Source of the DNA: Actinacidiphila yanglinensis
GTDB taxonomy: Bacteria > Actinomycetota > Actinomycetes > Streptomycetales > Streptomycetaceae
Assembly: GCF_900107965.1 (NCBI RefSeq)
Contig: NZ_FNVU01000028.1
Coordinates: 1 to 64,000 of the forward strand
DNA: 64,000 nucleotides
Reading direction: 5' to 3'
Shown in pieces: positions 8,900 to 15,689 of this stretch (positions are counted from its first letter, which is position 1; every line of letters begins with the position of its first letter). Below the pieces are notes generated by a model, which saw only the letters and a list, made by a program, of their open reading frames with translations, had not been told where the DNA came from and did no database searches. A program made the translations under genes and the position numbers.

Positions 8900-9916
8900 T
8901 CACAGCCGCGCGGCGGGACCGAGCGGATCGACGGTCAGCGACACGTCGGCGCGCACCACCGGCGCGACGGCGGCCTCCACGCGCCGCAGCAGCTCCGCGT
9001 CGAGCTCGACGTCGACCGCGGCGACGTTCTCCAGCAGCTGGGCCGGCCGGGACGCGCCCATCACGGTCGCGCTCACGCCGGGCGTCGCCAGCACCCAGGC
9101 GATCGCCAGCTGGGCCGGCGTCAACCCGGCCTCGGCCGCCAGCGGCCCGAGTTCGGCCACCGCCGTCAGCACCTTCTCGTTGAGGTAGTCCCAGCGGCCG
9201 ATCGACTTCGCGCCCATCGGTCCCGACCCGGCCCGGCTGCCCTCGGGCAGCGCCGCGCCGGGCTTGTACTTGCCGGTGAGGACGCCGCCGGCCAGCGGCA
9301 TCCACACGATCTGGCCGACCCCGCACTCCTGGCTGGTCGGCAGCACTGCGGTCTCGATGACCCGCCACAGCAGCGAGTACTGCGACTGGTTGGCGACGAA
9401 GGGGACCGACAGGTCGCGGGCGATCCGCGCGGCCTCGCGGATGACGTCGGCCGGCCACTCGGACACGCCGATGTAGTGCGCCTTGCCCGCCTTCACGATG
9501 TCCGCGAAGGCCGCGACGGTCTCCTCCACCGGGGTCTGCGGGTCGTAGCGGTGCGCCTGGTAGAGGTCGACGTGGTCGGTGCCGAGGCGGCGCAGCGAGG
9601 CGTCGATGGACTCGGCGATGTGCTTGCGCGACAGCCGCCCCGCATTGGGGTCGTCCTTGCGCATCCACCGGCCCACCTTGCTGCAGAGGACCAGCTGCTC
9701 GCGCCGCACCCCGGCCAGCGCGCGGCCGAGGATCTCCTCCGCCTCGCCCTCGGCGTACAGGTCGGCGGTGTCGAAGGTGGTGATGCCGCTGTCGAGTGCG
9801 GCGCGCACGCAGTCCCGTGCGAGGGACTCGTCGATCTGGTCCCCGTGGGTGATGGCGTTGCCGTAGATGATCCGGCTCACCACGAGGCCGCTCTCGCCGA
9901 CCTGGGCGTACTTCAT
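8900..9916 (-). CDS. Aldo/keto reductase
   Basis: A 338-residue AKR of the potassium-channel-beta/YajO-like group. The family features are TFDTADLYAEGEAEEILG (catalytic Asp and Tyr), KVGRWM (catalytic Lys), VDLYQAHRYDPQTP (catalytic His), and the C-terminal NADP site SATVMGASRPAQLLENV. The start ATG 9916 is preceded by AAGGGACC. It sits in the middle of the ketoreductase operon, 10 bases upstream of the PPOX gene, so it is a likely tailoring ketoreductase. Deoxysugar-type AKRs are unlikely because no sugar genes are present. Confidence 0.9.
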   Translation of the reverse strand: MKYAQVGESGLVVSRIIYGNAITHGDQIDESLARDCVRAALDSGITTFDTADLYAEGEAEEILGRALAGVRREQLVLCSKVGRWMRKDDPNAGRLSRKHIAESIDASLRRLGTDHVDLYQAHRYDPQTPVEETVAAFADIVKAGKAHYIGVSEWPADVIREAARIARDLSVPFVANQSQYSLLWRVIETAVLPTSQECGVGQIVWMPLAGGVLTGKYKPGAALPEGSRAGSGPMGAKSIGRWDYLNEKVLTAVAELGPLAAEAGLTPAQLAIAWVLATPGVSATVMGASRPAQLLENVAAVDVELDAELLRRVEAAVAPVVRADVSLTVDPLGPAARL

Positions 9917-9953
9917 GTCAAGGTCCCTTCCTCCGCGTTCAGCGGACGGGTCA

Positions 9954-10991
9954 TCAGGAGGTGGGGCGGATTTCGGCGGCGACGACCTGGACCGGCAGCC
10001 GGTCCACCCGGCGGGCCCCGGTCTCCACCAGACCGGCGTCGGACAGCATCCGGCGGGTGTCCGCGAGGGAGTACGCCTCGCCGCCGGGCGTGGAGACCAG
10101 CATCAGCAGCGACAGCATGTGCGCGGCGTGCTCGTCGGCGGGGGCGCCGCCGTCCACGCTGAAGCCGGCGGTCACCAGGCGGCCGCCGGGGGCCAGCACG
10201 CCGGCGAGCCGGCGCAGCAGCGCGGTGCCCGGCCCGGGGCCGAACATGGGCAGCATGTTCGCCACGACCACCAGGTCGTAGGGACCGCCGAGCGGCGTGG
10301 AGAAGAGGTCGCCCTCGATCCAGGAGGTGCGGTCGGTCAGACCCGCCCGCTCGGCGTGCCCGCGGGCCTGTGCCAGCACGCCGGGCCGGTCGAGGCCGGT
10401 GAGGGTCGCGCCGGGGTGGGCGCGCAGGACCTCCAGGCCGAACAGGGCATGGCCGCAGCCGGCGTCGAGGACGCGGAGCGGGCCGCGCTCCGCGGCCCAG
10501 GCGCGGGTCTCCTCGACGACCGCCGCTGCGGCGGCCCTGGTCACGAAGGTGCCCTGGGCGGCGAACTCCTCCCAGTAGCCGAACGCCTCCTCGGTGGCGT
10601 CCGGGCTCAGGGGCGTGCCGCCCTTGCGCACGGTCGCCGCCAGGTCGCGCATCACCTCCCACTCCCAGTCGCTGACGTTGATCCGCACCGCGTGCCCGGC
10701 GAATCCGGGGCGTCCGCTGACCAGGAGGTCCTCCGCGCCGGACGGCAGCGCGAACGCCCCGTCCCGCACCGCGAGCAGCCCGGTGGCGGCCGCCGCGCCC
10801 AGGAACACCCGCAGCGCGCGGGCGTCCACGCCCAGCACGCGGGCGAGTTCGGCGGCGTCGCGCGGCCCGCCGGCCAGCGCGTCGAAGACGCCGAGATCCA
10901 GGGCGGCCCGCAGCAGGCTGGTCCGCTTGAACGCCTGCAGGGTCTCCAGCAGGCTCTGCCGGGTGACGGCCGGCACCGGCTGCGTCGTCAC
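9954..10991 (-). CDS. SAM-dependent methyltransferase
   Basis: A 345-residue methyltransferase with an N-terminal winged-helix dimerisation domain (residues 15-90, including TSLLRAALDLGVFDAL) and a class I SAM fold with VLDAGCGHALFG and the post-I Asp in LTGLDRPGV. The motif with DLVVVANMLPMFG replaces the HxxHDW seen in O-methyltransferases such as the one at 6542. Lack of a clear catalytic His makes a C-methyltransferase (compare OxyF) a fair possibility. The GTG start at 10991 lies 3 bases after the upstream PPOX stop, so the gene is in the ketoreductase operon. Confidence 0.87.
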   Translation of the reverse strand: MTTQPVPAVTRQSLLETLQAFKRTSLLRAALDLGVFDALAGGPRDAAELARVLGVDARALRVFLGAAAATGLLAVRDGAFALPSGAEDLLVSGRPGFAGHAVRINVSDWEWEVMRDLAATVRKGGTPLSPDATEEAFGYWEEFAAQGTFVTRAAAAAVVEETRAWAAERGPLRVLDAGCGHALFGLEVLRAHPGATLTGLDRPGVLAQARGHAERAGLTDRTSWIEGDLFSTPLGGPYDLVVVANMLPMFGPGPGTALLRRLAGVLAPGGRLVTAGFSVDGGAPADEHAAHMLSLLMLVSTPGGEAYSLADTRRMLSDAGLVETGARRVDRLPVQVVAAEIRPTS

Positions 10992-10994
10992 CGG

Positions 10995-11441
10995 TCAGCT
11001 CCGCTCGAAGATGAAGCCGTAGGCGCGCTCGACCTTCAGGCGCAGCACGAGCCGCTGGTCCTTGACCTTGGTCTGGCGGAACTCGGTCCAGTCGGGGTGC
11101 TCGCCCTGCGTGGAGCGGTACATCTCCACCAGCTCGTCGACCACCGCGTCGTGGGGGTCGGCGGCCACCTCGGAGACCGTGGCCGTCCCGTCGAACACCC
11201 CGTAGGCGAACATGTCCTCGGTGGTGACGTGGAAGGTGGCCCGGCCGTCACGCCGCACGTTGCGGGTCTTGGCCCGGTCGTCGGTGGTGGCGATGCGGAT
11301 GGTCTCGGTGGCCGGGTCGTAGCTGTACCCGACGTTGGACAGCTGCGGGCGGCCGTCCCGCCGGAGGGTGACCAGCACCCCCCGGCCGCCGCTGCGTTCG
11401 GCGAGCAGCTTCTTGTAGGCGTCTTCCTTGCTCTGGCTCAC
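10995..11441 (-). CDS. PPOX-class F420-dependent oxidoreductase
   Basis: A 148-residue split-barrel protein with RGVLVTLRRDGRPQLSNVGYSYDP at the N-terminus, the binding segment DDRAKTRNVRRDGRATFHVT, and the C-terminal LRLKVERAYGF common in Rv1155-like F420 enzymes. It starts with GTG at 11441. It follows the FAD monooxygenase in the ketoreductase operon. Together with the gene at 8446 it makes two members of the OxyR superfamily in one operon. F420 dependence is assumed from the family, not shown. Confidence 0.85.
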   Translation of the reverse strand: MSQSKEDAYKKLLAERSGGRGVLVTLRRDGRPQLSNVGYSYDPATETIRIATTDDRAKTRNVRRDGRATFHVTTEDMFAYGVFDGTATVSEVAADPHDAVVDELVEMYRSTQGEHPDWTEFRQTKVKDQRLVLRLKVERAYGFIFERS

Positions 11442-11501
11442 GCTTCTGCCTTTCGTGTCGGCTTGCCTGCCGCGTCCTTCACGGCCGGTCAGGTCGGTCG
11501 G

Positions 11502-13187
11502 TCAGTGCGCTCCGGGAATCTCCGCGGGCCGGTTGCCGGCCGCCGCGAGGCCGATCCGGCCCAGCAGCCGGATCAGCTCCTCGCTCCGGCGCAGCGGGCC
11601 CTTGGCCGCGAGATATCCGTCCGGGCGGATGAGCGCGTAGTCGCCCGGAGCCAGGCCGAGGTCGGCGCGCACGGTGCCGCCCGCGTCCAGCAGCGGGCGG
11701 GGGCCGGTCTGGCCGAAGTCGAGGTCGCACAGCGCGCGTACGGACAGGGCGCCGTACGTGCGGTCGAGGCGTTCGGGGAGCTCGCCGGCCACCCGGGCGG
11801 CGTCGGCGGGCAGCAGCAGGGTCCAGCGCGGGTCGGCGAGTTCCTCGCACAGCGCGCGCCAGCCCGCATGGTCGCGGTGGGCCTGCTCGGTGCACCCGAC
11901 CCGCTGTCCGGGCAGGGGGCCGCGGACCTGTCCGGTGCCGGCGGCCGGAGGAGGCGGGTTGATCGGGCTGGTGGGGTACTCGACGTTCAGGCCGCAGAAG
12001 CCGCGGATCATCTTCCGCTCCAGCTTCCGCTTCAGCGGGCCCACCAGCCGCATGACGCCCATGCCGACCGGCAGCAGGATCGGGCCGAGCACGTTGCGCA
12101 GCGACACCAGGGCGGTGGCCAGCCGGGTCGAGCCGAGCAGCCGCTCGCCGATCGGCACCCGCTCGGCGCTGTAGCTGTCCAGCAGCCGGTACTCGGCGAA
12201 GCCGCGGACCACGTCGGCGAGCTTCCAGGAGAGGTTGTAGGCGTCCTGGATACCGGCGTTCATGCCCTGGCCGGAGGCGGGACTGTGCACGTGCGCGGCG
12301 TCGCCGGCCACGAAGCAGCGGCCCACCCGCATGCTGGTGATCATGCGCTGCTGCACGGTGAACACCGAGATCCAGGTGGGTTCGCCCACCGTGACCCGGT
12401 GGCCGACCGCAGCGGAGATCTTCGACTCCAGCCGGGTCCTGACCACTTCGGGCCGGTCCGCGTCGCCGATGTCCTGGGTGTCGATGACCCGCCACTTGCC
12501 GTCCTGCGGGAAGGGCACCATCAGCAAGGTGCCCTTGCCGGTGTGGAGCAGGTGGTTGCTGTCGGGCGGAAGGCCGAGGTCGGCCACCACCACGTCGGCG
12601 TTGAGCCAGGTCTCGGTGGCGTCACCGAGCAGCTGCAGCCCCAGGCTCTTGCGGACGGTGCTGTGCGCGCCGTCGGTGCCCACCAGCCACGGCACGGAGA
12701 GCAGCTCGGTGCTGCCCCCGGGACCCGACAGGCGCACGTCCACCCGGTCCTCGTGCGGGGTGAACTCCTCCAGGCCGACGCCCCATTCGACCTCGACCCC
12801 GAGCCGGGCCAGCCGCTCGCGCAGCACCCGCTCGGTGACCACCTGGTCGACCATGAGGCTGAACGGGAAGCGGGTGGGCAGCGCGGAGTAGTTGGTGTCG
12901 AACCGGATCAGGGTGCGGCCGCGCATGTGCAGGCTGAAGTGCTCCACCTTGCGGCCGAGCGGCATCAGGTCCCGCAGCACGCCCATCTGCTCCAGGATCT
13001 CCATGGTGCGGGCGTGCACGGCCAGCGCCCGGCTGGTGGTCGCCGGGCCGGCGGCCCGGTCCACCACCCGCACGGGCACGCCGCGGCGGGCCAGTTCGTG
13101 GGCGGCGACCAGGCCGACCGGCCCGGCCCCTGCGACCAGGACCGCGGGCGCGGACGGCTTCGTCGCGCCCGCCCGGACCTCACCCAT
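11502..13187 (-). CDS. FAD-dependent aromatic hydroxylase (OxyL-like position)
   Basis: A 561-residue class A flavoprotein monooxygenase. The dinucleotide site VAGAGPVGLVAAHEL is near residue 17, the DG motif in LVGTDGAHSTVRK about one third in, and the GD motif in CFVAGDAAHVHSP. The C-terminal 170 residues form the thioredoxin-like extension seen in longer family members, ending at the size expected for OxyL. Its ATG overlaps the aromatase stop by 8 bases. The order ketoreductase, aromatase, large FAD oxygenase matches oxyJ-oxyK-oxyL. By analogy it may hydroxylate the A ring, but angucycline-type hydroxylases look similar. Confidence 0.9.
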   Translation of the reverse strand: MGEVRAGATKPSAPAVLVAGAGPVGLVAAHELARRGVPVRVVDRAAGPATTSRALAVHARTMEILEQMGVLRDLMPLGRKVEHFSLHMRGRTLIRFDTNYSALPTRFPFSLMVDQVVTERVLRERLARLGVEVEWGVGLEEFTPHEDRVDVRLSGPGGSTELLSVPWLVGTDGAHSTVRKSLGLQLLGDATETWLNADVVVADLGLPPDSNHLLHTGKGTLLMVPFPQDGKWRVIDTQDIGDADRPEVVRTRLESKISAAVGHRVTVGEPTWISVFTVQQRMITSMRVGRCFVAGDAAHVHSPASGQGMNAGIQDAYNLSWKLADVVRGFAEYRLLDSYSAERVPIGERLLGSTRLATALVSLRNVLGPILLPVGMGVMRLVGPLKRKLERKMIRGFCGLNVEYPTSPINPPPPAAGTGQVRGPLPGQRVGCTEQAHRDHAGWRALCEELADPRWTLLLPADAARVAGELPERLDRTYGALSVRALCDLDFGQTGPRPLLDAGGTVRADLGLAPGDYALIRPDGYLAAKGPLRRSEELIRLLGRIGLAAAGNRPAEIPGAH

Positions 13188-14148
13188 GCCGGGCCTCCGC
13201 GAACGACTTGGCCAGGGCCAGCGTGGCGGCGCTGTTGCCGCCGACCGCGCGGCGGATGAACTCCCGGGCCGACGCGCGGGTCCCCTCGGGACCGAGCACG
13301 GAGGTGATGTTCCGGTCGTTGACCCGCACGCGGTGCCAGGACGTGGCGCGGACCCCCTCGGGGGTCGCCTCGACGGTCCACAGGCCGACGTGCGTGGTCA
13401 TCAACGGCGGCGTGACGAGCTGCTTGTAGGCGATCCGGTGCTGGTCGGGGAAGCAGATGCGCACCGACTCCGTGGTGTGCTCGGACCCGTCCTTGGTGAC
13501 GGTGTCCATGACCATCCACTGCTCGTTCTCGACGCTCTCGCGCACCCGCATCCGGGACACGTGCGGCAGCCGCTCCGGCCAGGCCTCGACCTCGTGCAGG
13601 AAGCGGTAGACGGTCTCGACGTCGGAGTCGACCAGGGTCGAGTCCTCGAAGTCGAAGACGAGTTCGGCCTCGCTGCCGAGCTGCTCGGCCAGCGCCTTGA
13701 TGTTGGCCAGCTCGGTCCTGCTGTTGCTGTCGGTCGCCTTCTCGATCCACTCCAGGCCGGCCGGGTCGTCGCCGACGGCCGTGTACTCGTGCACCAGCGT
13801 CAGCCGCGAGGAGCCGGGGGTGGCGCCGGGCTCGACGATCCACTCGCCGCTCATCGACGCGACGGGCGGTGAGGACACCTCCTGGGCGAACCGGATACGG
13901 CGCCGTTCGGCGTCCAGTTCCCGCCAGGACGTCCAGCTCTTGGCCTCGCCGTTGGCGGTGGCCCAGATCCGCAGCCGCTCGCGGCCGCTGACGGCGGTGG
14001 ACTCCGGGCCCTCCAGCCGGTCGACGTGGATGGTGGGGGCGAAGCGGGCCGGCCAGGCCGGGGTGTCGGCGACGATCCCGTAGACGGCCTCGGCGGGGGC
14101 GTCGATGTCGATGTGGTGGGTGGTGTGCTGGATTCCGGTACGCAGCAT
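13180..14148 (-). CDS. Di-domain aromatase/cyclase (first-ring)
   Basis: A 322-residue protein of two tandem SRPBCC domains. Domain 1 (about 1-150) has HTTHHIDIDAPAEAVYGIVADTPAWPARFAPTIHVDRLEG. Domain 2 (about 165-320) has DSTLVDSDVETVYRFLHEVEAWPERLPHVSRMRV. This layout is that of ActVII, OxyK and BexL-type aromatase/cyclases, which fold and aromatise the first ring of a C-9-reduced poly-beta-ketone. The ATG at 14148 follows AAAGGCGGAGCA. It is second in the ketoreductase operon. The pairing with a ketoreductase argues for a reduced first ring. Confidence 0.95.
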   Translation of the reverse strand: MLRTGIQHTTHHIDIDAPAEAVYGIVADTPAWPARFAPTIHVDRLEGPESTAVSGRERLRIWATANGEAKSWTSWRELDAERRRIRFAQEVSSPPVASMSGEWIVEPGATPGSSRLTLVHEYTAVGDDPAGLEWIEKATDSNSRTELANIKALAEQLGSEAELVFDFEDSTLVDSDVETVYRFLHEVEAWPERLPHVSRMRVRESVENEQWMVMDTVTKDGSEHTTESVRICFPDQHRIAYKQLVTPPLMTTHVGLWTVEATPEGVRATSWHRVRVNDRNITSVLGPEGTRASAREFIRRAVGGNSAATLALAKSFAEARHG

Positions 14149-14197
14149 TGCTCCGCCTTTCTTTCGGTCGGCAGGGGCCGGCCCCGCCCGGGGGCGA

Positions 14198-15013
14198 TCA
14201 GTAGATGCCGAGGCCGCCGCACACGTTGAGGGCCTGGGCGGTGATGGAGGCGGCGGTGTCGGTGACCAGGTAGTCGACGAGGCCCGCCACCTCCTCCGGC
14301 GTGGAGTAGCGGCCCATCGGGATCTTCGCCTCGAACTCGGTCAGCACGTCGGCCGTGCTGATGCCCCGCGTCGCGGCGTAGGACTCGCGGACCCGCACCG
14401 CCATCGGGGTCTCGACGTAGCCGGGGCACACCGCGTTGACGGTGATGCCGGAGGTGGCGAGTTCCTTGGCGAGCGCCTTGGTGAAGGCGATCACGCCGCC
14501 CTTGGCCGCGGAGTAGGGCGCACCGAACGGGACGCCCTGCTTGCCGCCGGTGGAGGCGATGGTGATGATGCGGCCGTCGCCGCACGTCTCCAGGCCGCCG
14601 GCCGCGAGCACCTCGCGGGTGACCTTGAAGACGCTGGTGAGGTTGGTGTCGATCACGTCGTCCCACAGGTCGTCGGCGATCTGCGAGGTGCGGCCGCCGC
14701 CGTTGCGCCCGGCGTTGTTCACCAGCACGGTGATGGGGCCGTAGCGCTCGACCGCCGCGCGCACCAGTGCCCGCACCGACTCGGTGGAGCGCACGTCGCA
14801 CGCGCCGCCGTCGACCTCGAAGCCGAGGCCGCGCAGTTCCTTGACGGTCGACGACACGTTCTCCGCGGTCCGCGCGCACAGGTACACCGGGATGCCGCGG
14901 CGCACCAGCCGGTCCACCACGGAACGGCCGATGCCGCTGGTCCCGCCGGTGACCAGGGCGACCCGGGGCGCGCCCTGGGCGCCTTCCGGGCCGGGGGAAG
15001 CTGCGTGGGTCAT
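14198..15013 (-). CDS. Polyketide ketoreductase (ActIII/OxyJ type)
   Basis: A 271-residue SDR with VALVTGGTSGIGRSV, the NNAG motif in VLVNNAGRNGGG, and the catalytic Ser...Tyr-X3-Lys in PYSAAKGG. The stretch GYVETPMAVRVRESYAA is characteristic of type II polyketide C-9 ketoreductases such as ActIII. It reduces one specific keto group of the nascent octa/decaketide on ACP. The ATG at 15013 follows GAGGAGAACGAG. It is the first gene of the leftward operon and has its own candidate SARP box at 15055-15083. Confidence 0.95.
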   Translation of the reverse strand: MTHAASPGPEGAQGAPRVALVTGGTSGIGRSVVDRLVRRGIPVYLCARTAENVSSTVKELRGLGFEVDGGACDVRSTESVRALVRAAVERYGPITVLVNNAGRNGGGRTSQIADDLWDDVIDTNLTSVFKVTREVLAAGGLETCGDGRIITIASTGGKQGVPFGAPYSAAKGGVIAFTKALAKELATSGITVNAVCPGYVETPMAVRVRESYAATRGISTADVLTEFEAKIPMGRYSTPEEVAGLVDYLVTDTAASITAQALNVCGGLGIY

Positions 15014-15040
15014 CTCGTTCTCCTCGATCGGGTGCCCGGC

Positions 15041-15083
15041 AGCCTCGCGGACCGGACTAGAGGCTGGACCGAGGACGGTTGGA
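15041..15083 (-). promoter_or_regulatory. Candidate SARP box and promoter of the ketoreductase operon
   Basis: Read on the minus strand, the 7-mers TCCAACC, TCGGTCC and TCTAGTC start at 15083, 15072 and 15061, exactly 11 bases apart. They are followed after 8 bases by GAGGCT (15046-15041) as a -10 with the A2 and T6 of the consensus. The N4 spacers are GTCC and AGCC. This leaves a short leader of about 20 bases before the ATG at 15013. Confidence 0.6.
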
Positions 15084-15120
15084 GGGCACGGCGGCCGGTG
15101 GACGGCCGGGCGAGGAGATC

Positions 15121-15152
15121 TCCAGCGGTTCTCGAATCGCGGCTGCCAGCCT
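15121..15152 (+). promoter_or_regulatory. Candidate SARP box and promoter of the SnoaL/ligase operon
   Basis: TCCAGCG (15121) and TCGAATC (15132) are 11 bases apart, and CAGCCT (15147-15152) lies 8 bases downstream as a -10. The same AGCGGTTC-N9-GGCTGCCAGCCT skeleton stands before the SDR gene at 3450. The 38 bases between this box and the ketoreductase box at 15083 make the region a divergent control point. Confidence 0.62.
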
Positions 15153-15193
15153 CTGCTGCACGCCACCTCGCCGTCACCGGAAGGGATTCCGCC

Positions 15194-15646
15194 ATGTCCT
15201 TGCACGCCCCGCCCGCGGACAGCGCCCAGGACACCGCGCTGTACCAGGAAGTCCAGCGGTTCTACGCCCACCAGATGCGCAGCCTCGACGAAGGCGACGT
15301 CGACTCCTGGGTCGCGACCTTCACCGAGGACGGCGTGTTCAGCGCCAACGCCCACCCCGAGCCGCAGGAGGGCCGGGAGGCGATCCGCGAGGGCGCCACC
15401 GCGGCCACCCGCAAGCTGGCCGAGGCGAAGATCCGCCGCCGGCACTGGCTCGGGATGCTGGACGTGGCGGCGAACCCCGACGGCACCGTCCGCGCCGTCA
15501 CCTACGCCCAGATCATCGCCACCCCGCTCGGCGGCACCGCCCAGCTCGAACTGAGCTGCACCTGCGAGGACCTGCTCGTGCGCGAGGGCGGCCGGCTGCT
15601 CGTCCGGCACCGCCAGGTGTACCGCGACGACCTCGCGCGGTCGTGA
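15194..15646 (+). CDS. SnoaL-like / NTF2-fold protein
   Basis: A 150-residue single-domain protein with the NTF2/SnoaL fold pattern: an N-terminal helix (YQEVQRFYAHQMRSLDEGDVDSWVATFTEDGVFSAN), then EGREAIREG, RRHWLGMLDV, and beta strands ending in RHRQVYRDDL. Relatives in aromatic polyketide clusters are ring cyclases (SnoaL) or hydroxylase partners. The start ATG at 15194 follows GGAAGGGATTCC. It is first of the rightward unit and is divergent from the ketoreductase operon. The reaction cannot be fixed from sequence; the catalytic acid of SnoaL was not assigned. Confidence 0.82.
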   Translation: MSLHAPPADSAQDTALYQEVQRFYAHQMRSLDEGDVDSWVATFTEDGVFSANAHPEPQEGREAIREGATAATRKLAEAKIRRRHWLGMLDVAANPDGTVRAVTYAQIIATPLGGTAQLELSCTCEDLLVREGGRLLVRHRQVYRDDLARS

Positions 15647-15689
15647 CGGCCGCAGTGTCCCGCACCGCCCCTCAGGAGGGAGCACCGCC

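Noticed and set aside
9867-13259. A 1130-codon open frame on the plus strand
   Set aside because: It lies antisense to four well-recognised genes, has no family motifs, and its composition (Gly/His/Arg/Val rich) is the usual shadow of high-GC coding on the other strand.
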